64,000 nt of DNA from an uncultured Oscillospiraceae bacterium (lineage in GTDB: Bacteria > Bacillota > Clostridia > Oscillospirales > Oscillospiraceae), in NCBI GenBank assembly GCA_910578505.1, contig CAJTPV010000001.1, forward strand, positions 1-64,000, read 5' to 3'. Both the position numbers and the translations under genes were made by a program. Below the pieces are notes generated by a model. The model worked only from the letters and a program-made list of their open reading frames with translations. It made no database searches and was not told the DNA's origin. Shown here piece by piece: positions 47,583 to 55,525 of this stretch (its first letter is position 1; each line of letters opens with the position of its first letter).

Positions 47583-48883
47583 TATCGAATCACCTTTCCG
47601 TCATAAAGATCCGCCGCCGCGGTGATCACCTGGTCCCCGGCCCGCAGCCGCCGGCCCTCCCGGGCGTCGGCGGAGGGCAGAGTGGCCAGATACCCGTCGT
47701 CCGGGGCCACCAGAATATACTCCGCCTCCTGCCAGAGCACGGTCACCGGCTTGCGCCGGGCGTAGACGCCCCAGAGGCAGTAGACGCAGGTAACGGACTG
47801 GGTCTTCTCCCTGCCGTCCGGCTCCAGGAGCGCGTTCCCGTCCTCGTCCGTGACGGGGACCTGCTCCACCCGGACCGTGCTGCGGGGGACGCGGATACCG
47901 CTGTAGCTGTTGAAAATCACCTGCGCGTTCTGGCTGCGCAGAAGGGTGGACAGGTTCAGGTACTTCTCCGCCTCAAAGACCACCACCCGCTCCCCGTCCT
48001 CGGCGGCGCTGATGGTGTCCACCTTCATCTCAATGTCCCGGTCCAGGCCCTTCTGAAAGCGGAGGGTAATGGCGTCCCCCACCTCCAGGCTCCGGATGTC
48101 CTCATTGCGCATGACGGTGACAAAGTACCACTTGTAGCCGTAGACGATCTTCCCCACGCCGCCGGTGGGGCCCGCCGGGGCGATCTGCCGGTAGCCGGAG
48201 GGGGTCAGCTCCCGGACCATGTCCGGGTTCAAAACGCTCTCATAGCCGTCCACCAGGCTGGAGAACAGCCCCGCCTGCGCAGCGGTGACCCTGGTGGTGC
48301 CGGGGTCGGCGGCGGCGCTGAGGGCGCTGATCTGCTCCCGCAGGCCGGCGATGGCCGCCTCCAGGTCCTCGGTGCCGGAATAGGCATAGCTGCGCTTGAG
48401 CACCGCGGAGCGGAGCTTGTCGCTGCTGTCCACGGCGGCGCTGAGGCTCCCGTTGGCCACAGCGCCCCGGAAGGTCAGCAGGGCGGCGGTCACCTCGTCG
48501 TCCAGCCGGGCGTTGGCCTGGGCGCCGGAGGCCAGAAATTGGGCGTACGTCAGCTGCTCCAGCTGCTCCTCCAGGCTGCGCAGCGTGTTGGCGTCCTCCA
48601 GGGCCTGGGGGCTCTGGTAGATGATGGCGGCGGTGCCGCCGGCGCTGACCCGCTCCCCCTCGCTGCGGGAGGAGTAGACCAGCTCGCCGCTGCCGGAGAG
48701 GGCCTCCTCCTCCCGCACCACGTAGCCGGATACGGCCACCGCGTTGTCGCTGATGTAGTTGTAGGCCACGGTGGTCTTGTACGGGTCCATGAGATAGGCC
48801 GTCAGACTCAGGCCGAAGTAGACCAGGGCCGCCAGCAGAATGGCGGCGAACAACAGCCGCGTGGCAAGGGTGCTGGATTTCAT
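47582..48883 (-). CDS. HlyD-like membrane-anchored protein
   Basis: A 433-residue protein with one N-terminal TM helix (residues about 8-30) and an extracytoplasmic part combining a lipoyl/barrel-sandwich entry ('AVAVSGYVVREEEALSGS'), a coiled-coil hairpin (~95-210) and a beta-rich C-terminus ('DDGYLATLPSADAREGRRL', 'RAGDQVITAA'), as in HlyD-family adaptor proteins. No transporter partner is adjacent. The same gene type sits between hfq/miaA and yggS/sepF in related genomes, as far as I know, which hints at an envelope or division role. Starts with SD AAAGGAG. Confidence 0.75.
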   Translation of the reverse strand: MKSSTLATRLLFAAILLAALVYFGLSLTAYLMDPYKTTVAYNYISDNAVAVSGYVVREEEALSGSGELVYSSRSEGERVSAGGTAAIIYQSPQALEDANTLRSLEEQLEQLTYAQFLASGAQANARLDDEVTAALLTFRGAVANGSLSAAVDSSDKLRSAVLKRSYAYSGTEDLEAAIAGLREQISALSAAADPGTTRVTAAQAGLFSSLVDGYESVLNPDMVRELTPSGYRQIAPAGPTGGVGKIVYGYKWYFVTVMRNEDIRSLEVGDAITLRFQKGLDRDIEMKVDTISAAEDGERVVVFEAEKYLNLSTLLRSQNAQVIFNSYSGIRVPRSTVRVEQVPVTDEDGNALLEPDGREKTQSVTCVYCLWGVYARRKPVTVLWQEAEYILVAPDDGYLATLPSADAREGRRLRAGDQVITAAADLYDGKVIR

Positions 48884-48902
48884 TGGTATGCTCCTTTGCG
48901 CG

Positions 48903-49139
48903 TTATCCGTCCTCCTCCCACTCGCTCAGGTCCACGGTTTTCAGGGGACTGACGGTGGAAATGGCGTGCTTGTAGATAAGATTCTGCCGCCCGTCCGTTG
49001 TGAGCACCACCGTGAAGGCGTCAAAGCCGGTGATGACGCCCCGCATCTGGAAGCCGTTCATCAGGAACACGGTGACCGGGGTCTCTGCCCGCCGGGCGGA
49101 GGACAAAAAGGCGTCCTGCAGGTTCAGTGTTTTTGACAT
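48903..49139 (-). CDS. hfq: RNA chaperone Hfq
   Basis: A 78-residue Sm-like hexameric RNA chaperone. Sm1 'LQDAFLSSARRAETPVTVFL', then 'NGFQMRGVITGFDAFTVVL', and Sm2 'NLIYKHAISTVSP' (the conserved YKHAIS). Short C-terminal tail typical of Firmicutes Hfq. Lies between miaA and the HlyD-like gene; the miaA-hfq pairing is widely conserved. SD GAGAGGT. It is relevant that two candidate regulatory RNAs are encoded in the same window. Confidence 0.96.
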   Translation of the reverse strand: MSKTLNLQDAFLSSARRAETPVTVFLMNGFQMRGVITGFDAFTVVLTTDGRQNLIYKHAISTVSPLKTVDLSEWEEDG

Positions 49140-49205
49140 AATGATGTACCTCTCTTTTTTTCATTCGTATTTGGCCGGAAGCCGGGGGGCTTGTCCGGCC
49201 TGGTC

Positions 49206-50147
49206 CTATTGTATTCCATTGGCGGTAAGGATTTCTGTCGCAATTTGGAGAGCGCGGGCAAAATCCTGCTCTTTTTCCCAGTATATCCAGTGAATGTCCG
49301 GATTGCGCCGCAGCCAGGTCAGCTGCCGCTTGGCATACTGGCGGGAGCGGAGCTTGACCTCCTCCGCCGCCTCTGCCAGGGAACAGCTGCCGTCAACAGC
49401 CGGCAGCAGCTCCTTGTAGCCGATGGCCTGGAGGGCTGTGGCGTTCCGGGGCACGCCGGCGGCCAGCAGGGCGCGGACCTCGTCCGCCAGGCCCGCCGCC
49501 ACCATCCCCTCCACCCGCCGGTCGATCCGCGCCTTCATATCCTCCCGGTCCCGGAAGGCCAGGCCGATATACACCGGCGCGTACCGCTTGGGCGCTGTCC
49601 GGGTCTCCCGGTTGTGGGCGGTGATGGTCCTGCCGGTCTCCCGGTACACCTCCAGGGCCCGGAGGATCCGCTTTTCGTCGGCGGGATGGAGTCTGGCGGC
49701 GGCCTCCGGGTCCACGGCGCGCAGCTCCTCCAGAAGGGGCCGGATCCCGCCCCGGCGCAGCTCCTGCGCCAGAGCGGCCCGGACCGCGCCGCCGCTGCAG
49801 CCGGGGGCAAAGGAGCGCCCGGCGATCACGGCGTCCAGGTACAGCCCGGACCCGCCCACCAGGATAGGCAGCCTGCCCCGCGCCAGGATATCCTGCACGC
49901 ACCGGTCCGCGGCTTCGGCGAACCGGGCCACAGACCAGCTGTCCTCCGGGGAGGCCACGGCCACCATATGGTGGGGCACGCCGTCCATCTCCTCCGCCGT
50001 GGGCGCGGCTGTGCCGATGGTCATCCCGCGGTAGATCTGCATGGAGTCCATGCTGACAACCTCGCCGTTATATTGTTTTGCCAGTTCGATCCCCAGCCTG
50101 GTTTTGCCGCAGGCGGTGGGGCCGACGATACAGGGCAGCTGCTTCAT
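49206..50147 (-). CDS. miaA: tRNA dimethylallyltransferase
   Basis: A 313-residue enzyme adding a dimethylallyl group to A37 of tRNAs reading UNN codons. P-loop 'IVGPTACGKT' (residues 7-16), 'SMDSMQIYRGM' (catalytic Asp region), 'GGSGLYLDAVI', 'RDREDMKARIDRRVEGMVAA', 'ALQAIGYKELLPAV' and 'KLRSRQYAKRQLTWLRRNPD', all MiaA signatures. The SD is weak, suggesting coupling to mutL 60 bases upstream. Confidence 0.96.
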   Translation of the reverse strand: MKQLPCIVGPTACGKTRLGIELAKQYNGEVVSMDSMQIYRGMTIGTAAPTAEEMDGVPHHMVAVASPEDSWSVARFAEAADRCVQDILARGRLPILVGGSGLYLDAVIAGRSFAPGCSGGAVRAALAQELRRGGIRPLLEELRAVDPEAAARLHPADEKRILRALEVYRETGRTITAHNRETRTAPKRYAPVYIGLAFRDREDMKARIDRRVEGMVAAGLADEVRALLAAGVPRNATALQAIGYKELLPAVDGSCSLAEAAEEVKLRSRQYAKRQLTWLRRNPDIHWIYWEKEQDFARALQIATEILTANGIQ

Positions 50148-50207
50148 AAGAGGACGCGCCTTTCTCCGCCGGGCGGTGCTGTGCCCCGGCGGGTATTTCT
50201 GTCTATT

Positions 50208-52127
50208 CTACGCTCTTTTAAACATTTTTTCAATGTCGTATTTGGAAATTTTTATTTTCACCGGCCTCCCGTGGGGGCAATATTGCACCTCTCCGCTCTG
50301 CACGCGGGCGATCAGGGCCCGCAGCTCCGCCGGGTCGCTGGTCCAGCCCCCCTTGATGGCGGCCTTGCAGGCCATGGTGTGGAGCATGGCGTCACGGGCG
50401 GCGGCGGGGTCCGCGCCGCCGGCGAGCAGCTTGTCCGCCAGGGTCTCCAGCGTCTCCCGGATCTGGCCGGCGGCGATGTCCGACGGCACGGAGCGCACCA
50501 TCAGGCATCCCTGGCCGAAGTCCTCCGCCGTAAAGCCGAATTCCTCCAGCAGCGGCAGATTCTCCAGCAGCGCCGCGTACTGCTCCTGGGCCAGGTCCAC
50601 AGCGGCGGGCGTCAGCAGCTGCTGGCGCATGACCGGCTCCGGATTTGCCTTCAGCCGGTCGAAGTTGATGCGCTCATGGGCGGCGTGCTTGTCGATGAGC
50701 CAGACGGTATCCCCGTCCTCGGCGATGATGTAGGTGTGCAGGATCTCCCCCCGGAACTGCCAGGGGGCCGCCTGGAGGGGCTCCACCGACATCTGCTCCG
50801 GCGGCTCCTCGTCTGTCCGGACAGGGGGCGCTGTCGGTTTTTCAGGTATTTTTCCGGCAAGCGGAGGGGCTTTACAGCCGGTCGGAATTGGCGGGGGGGC
50901 AATCAGGCCGGGAGAGACGGCGTGTACAGGAATATCCCTTGCCGGGACAGCCGGCGCGGCTGTGCCCACGTCGCGGAGCGCCGCCCGCCTGCTCAGCTCC
51001 GGCTCCACCTTTTTCCCGCCGGAAAGCAGCGTGGGCGCGCCGCCCTTTTCCCGGAACGTCTTCGCGTCCATCGTCTGGAAGAAGTCCCCCCTGGGATTGA
51101 CGGCGGCGGAGACGGGCTTGGGCGGCGGAGACGGCTGCTCCGCCTTGTCCAGGGCGTCCTTGACCACGTGGTGGACGGCGGAGAACACCGCCCGCTCGGC
51201 GGCGAATTTCACCACCGTCTTCGCCGGGTGGACGTTCACGTCCACCTGCTGAAGGGGCAGGTCGATGTGGAGGACGCAGCCGGGGAATTTGCCCTTCATG
51301 AGCCGGTTGGCGTAGGCCTCCTCCAGGGCGGCGGTGAGCATCTGGGAGCGGATGATCCGGCCGCAGCAGAAAAACGTCTGCATGGCCCTGGTGCCCCGGC
51401 CCGCCAGGGGCCGGGTGACAAATCCATGGACGGAAACGCCCTCGCCGCTGCCGTCCACCGGCGTCAGGCCCAGGGCGAAGTCCCGGCCCCGGACGGCGTA
51501 GACGGCGGAGAGCAGCTTGCCGTCCCCCGGCGTGTGCAGCTCCTCCCTGCCGTCCCGGATATAGCGGATGGACACCTCCGGGTGGCTGAGGGCGATCTGC
51601 TGGAGCACGGCGTTGACGGCGGCGGCCTCCGCGCTGTCGCTCTTCATGAATTTCAGCCGGGCGGGGGTGTTGTAGAACAGCTCCCGCACCACCAGGGTGG
51701 TCCCCTCCGGGCACCCGGCGGGCTCCACCTGCCGGGGCTGCCCCCCCTCCAGGTGGAGGGACGCCCCGCTCTCCGCGCCCTTCTGGCGGGAGATGACGTC
51801 CAGGCGGCTGACGGCGGAGATGGCGGCCAGGGCCTCCCCCCGAAAGCCCAGGGTGCCGATGGCGGACAGGTCCTCGGGCCTGCGCAGCTTGCTGGTGGCG
51901 TGGCGCAGGAAGGCCACCGGCAGCTCCTGGGGAGCGATGCCGCAGCCGTTGTCCGTGACGCGGATGAGGCCCATGCCGCCCCGCTGTATTTCCACCACCA
52001 TGGCGGACGAGCCCGCGTCGATGGCGTTTTCCACCAGCTCCTTGACCACGCTGGCGGGCCGCTCCACCACCTCGCCGGCGGCAATCAGGTCCGCCACATG
52101 GGGGGAGAGCTGTTCAATGACAGGCAT
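50208..52127 (-). CDS. mutL: DNA mismatch repair protein MutL
   Basis: A 639-residue mismatch-repair ATPase and endonuclease. GHKL ATPase: 'VVKELVENAIDAGSS', 'DNGCGI', 'ATSKLRRPEDL', 'GFRGEALAAISAVS'. Transducer domain with 'VDVNVHPAKTVVKF'. A Pro/Ala-rich linker (~335-440) precedes the C-terminal nuclease domain with the 'DKHAAHERINFD' metal motif (Lys replacing the more usual Gln, common in Clostridia), 'ACKAAIKGG' and 'CPHGRPV', so endonuclease function is likely intact. No mutS in the window; it usually lies just upstream in relatives. SD AAAGGAG. Confidence 0.96.
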   Translation of the reverse strand: MPVIEQLSPHVADLIAAGEVVERPASVVKELVENAIDAGSSAMVVEIQRGGMGLIRVTDNGCGIAPQELPVAFLRHATSKLRRPEDLSAIGTLGFRGEALAAISAVSRLDVISRQKGAESGASLHLEGGQPRQVEPAGCPEGTTLVVRELFYNTPARLKFMKSDSAEAAAVNAVLQQIALSHPEVSIRYIRDGREELHTPGDGKLLSAVYAVRGRDFALGLTPVDGSGEGVSVHGFVTRPLAGRGTRAMQTFFCCGRIIRSQMLTAALEEAYANRLMKGKFPGCVLHIDLPLQQVDVNVHPAKTVVKFAAERAVFSAVHHVVKDALDKAEQPSPPPKPVSAAVNPRGDFFQTMDAKTFREKGGAPTLLSGGKKVEPELSRRAALRDVGTAAPAVPARDIPVHAVSPGLIAPPPIPTGCKAPPLAGKIPEKPTAPPVRTDEEPPEQMSVEPLQAAPWQFRGEILHTYIIAEDGDTVWLIDKHAAHERINFDRLKANPEPVMRQQLLTPAAVDLAQEQYAALLENLPLLEEFGFTAEDFGQGCLMVRSVPSDIAAGQIRETLETLADKLLAGGADPAAARDAMLHTMACKAAIKGGWTSDPAELRALIARVQSGEVQYCPHGRPVKIKISKYDIEKMFKRA

Positions 52128-52148
52128 AGGCCGCTCCTTTCTATGTCT

Positions 52149-52577
52149 CTACAGAGTAAAATCGATCTCATAGCGGGTCCCGTTGGAAAACAGCAGTCCG
52201 CTTTTGAGCTGGATGCGCAGCAGGCAGGTGTTCTCATCGTCAAAATCATTGTGGCCGTTGTCGATCCACGCCGAAAAGGCGGCGCGGAGCCGATGGGCCA
52301 TCGCGCTGTTTTCCGGCTTGTTGAACCAGCCCAGATCAGCGCCCTCGCCGTGGGCGGTGAACCACTCGCCCGAAATGGCCACGATGGGATTTTTCGCAAT
52401 CTGCCGCATTTTGTTGGACAGACCGTGGGTGATGACATAAAAGGCCCGGTCCTCGTAATAGGCGTTCACATGGCGGACATAGGGGACGCCGTCCTCCTCT
52501 GTGGCCAGGGCGACGAGGGTGTCCTTGCCAAAGCGCTCCGCCATGATGCGGGCAGTCTCCCGATCTAATTTCTGCAT
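52149..52577 (-). CDS. Pyridoxamine 5'-phosphate oxidase-like flavoprotein
   Basis: A 142-residue split-barrel protein of the PNPOx-like family: 'TLVALATEEDGVPYVRHVNA', 'YYEDRAFYVITHGLSNKMRQ', 'IAKNPIVAISGEWF'. Such small clostridial members probably bind FMN or F420-like cofactors; real pyridoxamine oxidase activity is unlikely. Start follows AAAGGAT. It is spaced 21 bases from both neighbours (MBL hydrolase upstream, mutL downstream), so all are probably one transcript. Confidence 0.85.
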   Translation of the reverse strand: MQKLDRETARIMAERFGKDTLVALATEEDGVPYVRHVNAYYEDRAFYVITHGLSNKMRQIAKNPIVAISGEWFTAHGEGADLGWFNKPENSAMAHRLRAAFSAWIDNGHNDFDDENTCLLRIQLKSGLLFSNGTRYEIDFTL

Positions 52578-52598
52578 AAGTCAAATCCTTTCTGATGG

Positions 52599-53360
52599 TT
52601 ACACCCAGATTCCAAAGTCGCCGTAATCGAACTTCCCGCCGCCGTGGCGCAGCTTTCCCGCGGCTTTCAGCTCCCGGAAGGCATCCCGCACCCGGTCCAG
52701 CATTTCCGGCTGGATGTCCAGGCTGTGGTGGGCCGGGAAGACCCGCTTCACCGGCAGCCGGGCGACCCGCTCCACGGACGCCAGATAGGCCGCCGGGTCG
52801 GTGGAGGGATAGTAGGCGAAGAGGACGTCCTTATAAATCAGGTCGCCGGTGAAGAGATATCCGGTCTCCCGCTCGAAAAAGCACATATGGCCCGGCGAAT
52901 GTCCGGGGGTATGCAGCACCTCCAGCGTCCGCCCGCCCAGGTCGATGGTATCCCCGTCCCGCAGGACGCGGGTGGGGCGGCCCTGGAACATGGTGTAGTT
53001 TTCAATGCGGAAATCCTCCGGCGCCTCGCAGCGGTCCAGCACCATCTCCCGGACGGTCTCTATGGACAGCGGGAATTCGCCGTCCAGCCAGTTCAGCTCC
53101 GCCTCGTGGGCGTAAAAATCCGGGTAACAGGCGTGGCCGCCGATGTGGTCCCAGTGGATGTGGGTGGCCACGGCTGTCACCGGGAGACTGGTCAGCTTGT
53201 TCACCTCGTCCGCAATATCGCAGACGCCCAGACCGGTGTCGATGAGCAGACTGCGCTTTGTGCCGCTGAGCAGGTAGCAGTGGGTCTCCTCCCAGTGGCG
53301 GTACTCGCTGATGATATAGGAATTACTGTCTATTTTATCGGTGGTAAACCAGTTTTTCAT
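52599..53360 (-). CDS. MBL-fold metallohydrolase
   Basis: A 253-residue metallo-beta-lactamase-fold hydrolase. Zinc motif 'ATHIHWDHIGGHA' (HxHxDH), then His in 'LHTPGHSPGHMC', Asp in 'LFTGDLIY' and the final His in 'VFPAHHSLD'. No signal peptide, so cytoplasmic; related to glyoxalase II and other thioester or lactone hydrolases, substrate unknown. Start ATG at 53360 follows GGAGT. First gene of the minus-strand mutL-miaA-hfq operon. Confidence 0.88.
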   Translation of the reverse strand: MKNWFTTDKIDSNSYIISEYRHWEETHCYLLSGTKRSLLIDTGLGVCDIADEVNKLTSLPVTAVATHIHWDHIGGHACYPDFYAHEAELNWLDGEFPLSIETVREMVLDRCEAPEDFRIENYTMFQGRPTRVLRDGDTIDLGGRTLEVLHTPGHSPGHMCFFERETGYLFTGDLIYKDVLFAYYPSTDPAAYLASVERVARLPVKRVFPAHHSLDIQPEMLDRVRDAFRELKAAGKLRHGGGKFDYGDFGIWV

Positions 53361-53404
53361 AAGACTCCGTATACTCCTTTTGCCAGTTTTCATTTTATCC
53401 GCCC

Positions 53405-53433
53405 TTGACAATGGGCGGGCAGGTGCGTATAAT
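53405..53433 (+). promoter_or_regulatory. Perfect sigma-A promoter of the antisense RNA
   Basis: TTGACA (53405-53410), 17-base spacer, TATAAT (53428-53433): consensus at all twelve positions. The -35 sits in a CCGCCC/GGGCGG inverted repeat (53399-53418). No ORF with an SD follows on this strand. Confidence 0.85.
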
Positions 53434-53439
53434 AGAAGC

Positions 53440-53708
53440 AGAAGGGCACTGCTGTATGGCGGTTGGCTCAGCAAATCAACTTAATTTATGTTGACCGCTC
53501 GGGCTCCATCCGGGCGGTCAACACGCATATGTAGTCAAACACAGCATCGCCAGGATTGCGAAAGCAATCGTCAACAGGGTCCGCCATATACGTTCTTTCC
53601 ACACACGCCTCACCTCCCCTCTGTTGGAATCTGCTCAGGGGAAATGAGCCAACCGCCTTTTATACAAACAGTGCGCACTTCTGTCCGCCCCGATCGGGCG
53701 GCTTTTTT
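53440..53708 (+). ncRNA. Candidate antisense RNA opposite the small hydrophobic peptide
   Basis: Predicted transcript of about 270 nt from the consensus promoter at 53405-53433 to a terminator formed by CCGCC/GGCGG (about 53686-53702) and TTTTTT. It covers the entire minus-strand peptide gene and its SD, so the two RNAs are fully complementary over that span. It contains the 13-base inverted repeat 53458-53470/53645-53657, which can fold its ends together. Proposed role: antitoxin RNA of a type I-like toxin-antitoxin pair; inferred from layout only. Confidence 0.6.
53518..53604 (-). CDS. 28-residue single-TM peptide, putative type I toxin
   Basis: Starts GTG at 53604 with GGAGG eight bases upstream. 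Sequence begins with a charged head 'MWKERIWRT' (initiator GTG), then a hydrophobic helix 'LLTIAFAILAMLCLTTYAC' and stops. This is the size and shape of type I toxins such as TxpA/BsrG-like or Ldr/Fst peptides, although I see no direct family match. The mRNA would start at a TTGACA/TAGAAT promoter (53737-53709), carry a 5' hairpin, and end in the GTTGACCGC/GCGGTCAAC hairpin (53490-53522), which overlaps the stop codon. It was too short for routine gene finding. Confidence 0.55.
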   Translation of the reverse strand: MWKERIWRTLLTIAFAILAMLCLTTYAC

Positions 53709-53737
53709 ATTCTACATCACCACGTGCTTTTTGTCAA
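53709..53737 (-). promoter_or_regulatory. Sigma-A promoter of the peptide gene
   Basis: Minus-strand TTGACA (53737-53732), 17-base spacer, TAGAAT (53714-53709). The transcript would begin with the GCCGCCCGATCGGGGCGG hairpin, a feature that protects 5' ends of some toxin mRNAs. Confidence 0.7.
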
Positions 53738-53807
53738 TTTCCGCCGGACCGTTTTTGCAGCGTTCCGGCATCAGGGCGCTTTTTTGAAGCGATCGCCAGC
53801 CCCCCGT

Positions 53808-54458
53808 TCACAGCCGCTCCACCACGGTCTTTGCCGCCTCCTGCCACATGACCAGCAGCGTGCCGTCCCGGACGGTCACCGCCGCCGGCACGCCGGTGAA
53901 CTGATTGCTCACTCCCAGGGGGAAGGCGCTGGTCAGGGTCGCCTCATGGAGGGGGTAGTACAGCCCCTCCAGCGTCACGCCCGCGGCCCTGCCGCCGGCG
54001 CAGAAGACGGAAACCGTTCCGGCGCAGGAGGCGGGGAAACGCAGCGTCCCGTTTCGCAGGGCGGTGACGGCGTTCCCGCCCCCCAGCAGCCACCCGGACG
54101 CCCCCCGCTCCGCCAGATAGCACAGCGCCTGGTAGTTGGCGTAGGCGTGGTCGATGCGCCCGCCCAGGCCGCCGTACAGCACGAAGGTCCGGCAGCCCTG
54201 GTCCAGCCCCGTCTTGATGGCCAGCAGCATGTCCGTGTCGTCCTTCTCCACCGGGTGCCGGATGATGTTGTCCCCCGCCGGCACCCGGCCCAGGGAGTCA
54301 AAGTCGCCCACGATGTAGTCGGGGACGATGCCCCGGTCCTCCAGGCGCCGCAGGCCGCCGTCGGCGGCAATAATCAATTGGTTATTTTTGGTCGAAAAAT
54401 AGACAGTTTCCGGGTCCATTGCCCCGAAAAGATAGCAAATTTTTTCCAATTTTGTCAA
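53808..54458 (-). CDS. Thiamine pyrophosphokinase
   Basis: A 216-residue enzyme converting thiamine to thiamine diphosphate with ATP. Conserved blocks 'LIIAADGGLRRLEDRGIVPD', 'YIVGDFDSLG', 'HPVEKDDTDMLLAIKTGLDQ', 'YGGLGGRIDHAYANYQAL' and a C-terminal beta-sandwich with 'LTSAFPLGVSNQF'. Length is typical of bacterial Thi80/YloS-like enzymes. The start is TTG at 54458 with AGGAGG four to five bases upstream. Single gene between the peptide locus and the divergent carD-like gene. Confidence 0.93.
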   Translation of the reverse strand: MTKLEKICYLFGAMDPETVYFSTKNNQLIIAADGGLRRLEDRGIVPDYIVGDFDSLGRVPAGDNIIRHPVEKDDTDMLLAIKTGLDQGCRTFVLYGGLGGRIDHAYANYQALCYLAERGASGWLLGGGNAVTALRNGTLRFPASCAGTVSVFCAGGRAAGVTLEGLYYPLHEATLTSAFPLGVSNQFTGVPAAVTVRDGTLLVMWQEAAKTVVERL

Positions 54459-54579
54459 CCCCCCTCCTGGTCTTCGCTTCCATTATACCACTTTCCGACG
54501 GTTTGCGCATGAAAATTCCACAACTTTGCTGGATTTTATCCTATTGCAACAAATATTTTTCAAAAATTGAAAATTTTAC

Positions 54580-54608
54580 TTACATTTGTGGAAAAAGTGT
54601 GCTAAAAT
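54580..54608 (+). promoter_or_regulatory. Sigma-A promoter for CarD-like gene
   Basis: TTACAT (54580-54585), 17-base spacer, TAAAAT (54603-54608) in an AT-rich stretch. Confidence 0.6.
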
Positions 54609-54674
54609 AAAATTGTACATGCGGCGTTTGTCCGCACCGGCCATCGGAATTGGTTTTTGGAAAGGAGGAAGACC

Positions 54675-55175
54675 ATGTTTCAGGTAGGAGAGTTGATCGT
54701 ATATGGTGGAGAAGGCGTTTGCAGAGTAGAGGCGGTAGGCCCAATTGCTGTGTCCGGTGCAAAAAATGATAAACCGTATTATACGCTTGCGCCGCTCTAT
54801 CGTATGGGAAAGATCTATGCGCCAGTGGACACGTCCGTTCTGATGCGGCCCGTGCTGTCCAGGAAGGAGGCGGAGGACCTGATCCGGAAGATCCCGGAGA
54901 TCGAGGCCCCCTGCTTTACGGAGAGGAATCCCCGGGTGCTGGGGGCATTTTATCAGGAGATCATCCGGTCCCACGACTGCTCGGATATGATCGTGCTGAT
55001 CAAGACGGCGTATCGGAAGTCCCAGGCCCGGCGGGCCAGGGGCGCGAAGCCGGGACAGGTGGACGAGCGGTACATGAAGCGGGCGGAGGAGCTGCTCTAC
55101 GGCGAGCTTGCCGTCGCCCTCGACATGTCCAAGGAGGAGATTGGCGGATATATCGCGGAGGCTGTGGGCAAATAG
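54675..55175 (+). CDS. CarD/CdnL-family RNA polymerase-binding regulator
   Basis: A 166-residue protein. The N-terminal RNA-polymerase-interaction (Tudor-like) domain shows 'MFQVGELIVYGGEGVCRVEA' and 'YYTLAPLYRMGKIYAPVDT'; the C-terminal helical domain binds promoter DNA in characterised members. Stabilises open complexes at rRNA and other promoters, by family knowledge. AAGGAGG precedes the ATG. Single gene behind its own promoter. Confidence 0.9.
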   Translation: MFQVGELIVYGGEGVCRVEAVGPIAVSGAKNDKPYYTLAPLYRMGKIYAPVDTSVLMRPVLSRKEAEDLIRKIPEIEAPCFTERNPRVLGAFYQEIIRSHDCSDMIVLIKTAYRKSQARRARGAKPGQVDERYMKRAEELLYGELAVALDMSKEEIGGYIAEAVGK

Positions 55176-55199
55176 GCCCCGGCGCTGAAAAATTCCCTC

Positions 55200-55228
55200 T
55201 TGACGAACGGGGGATTTTGACGTAAACT
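55200..55228 (+). promoter_or_regulatory. Sigma-A promoter for T-box-metA
   Basis: TTGACG (55200-55205), 17-base spacer, TAAACT (55223-55228). Confidence 0.7.
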
Positions 55229-55231
55229 AAA

Positions 55232-55520
55232 CACAATCCAGTTTTCTGCAAAGGCAGTGAAGAGAAGAAGTAGGCAGCGAGCTACGCAGCAGAGAGCCCG
55301 GCTGGTGGGAAAGGGCGCGGAATGCACTGCCGAACATGGTCTTGGAGCCGCGCGCCGACTGCGGGGAGTTTCCCGCACAGGCCGCGACGGGTGCGCCCGT
55401 TACAGCGCCAGGGTATGCTTGTACCCGCTGAGGCTTCCGCCGCGAGACGGAGGCGAACCAAGGTGGTACCACGGCTTTTTCTGCCGTCCTTGATGCATTG
55501 TCATCCAGGACGGCTTTTTT
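55232..55520 (+). promoter_or_regulatory. T-box riboswitch, methionine specifier
   Basis: T-box core in 'GAACCAAGGTGGTACCACGG' (55455-55474); terminator GCCGTCCT (55483-55490)/AGGACGGC (55507-55514) then six T. Specifier codon ATG at 55336-55338 in 'CCGAACATGG'. Very similar to the leader at 41290-41572, including 'GGCAGTGAAG' and 'CAGAGAGCCCGGC', so the two are paralogous. Confidence 0.93.
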
Positions 55521-55525
55521 GCTGG

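Noticed and set aside
50208..52127. MutL with a defective endonuclease motif
   Set aside because: Lys in place of Gln in the DxHAAHER motif is common in Clostridia, and the other nuclease motifs are intact.
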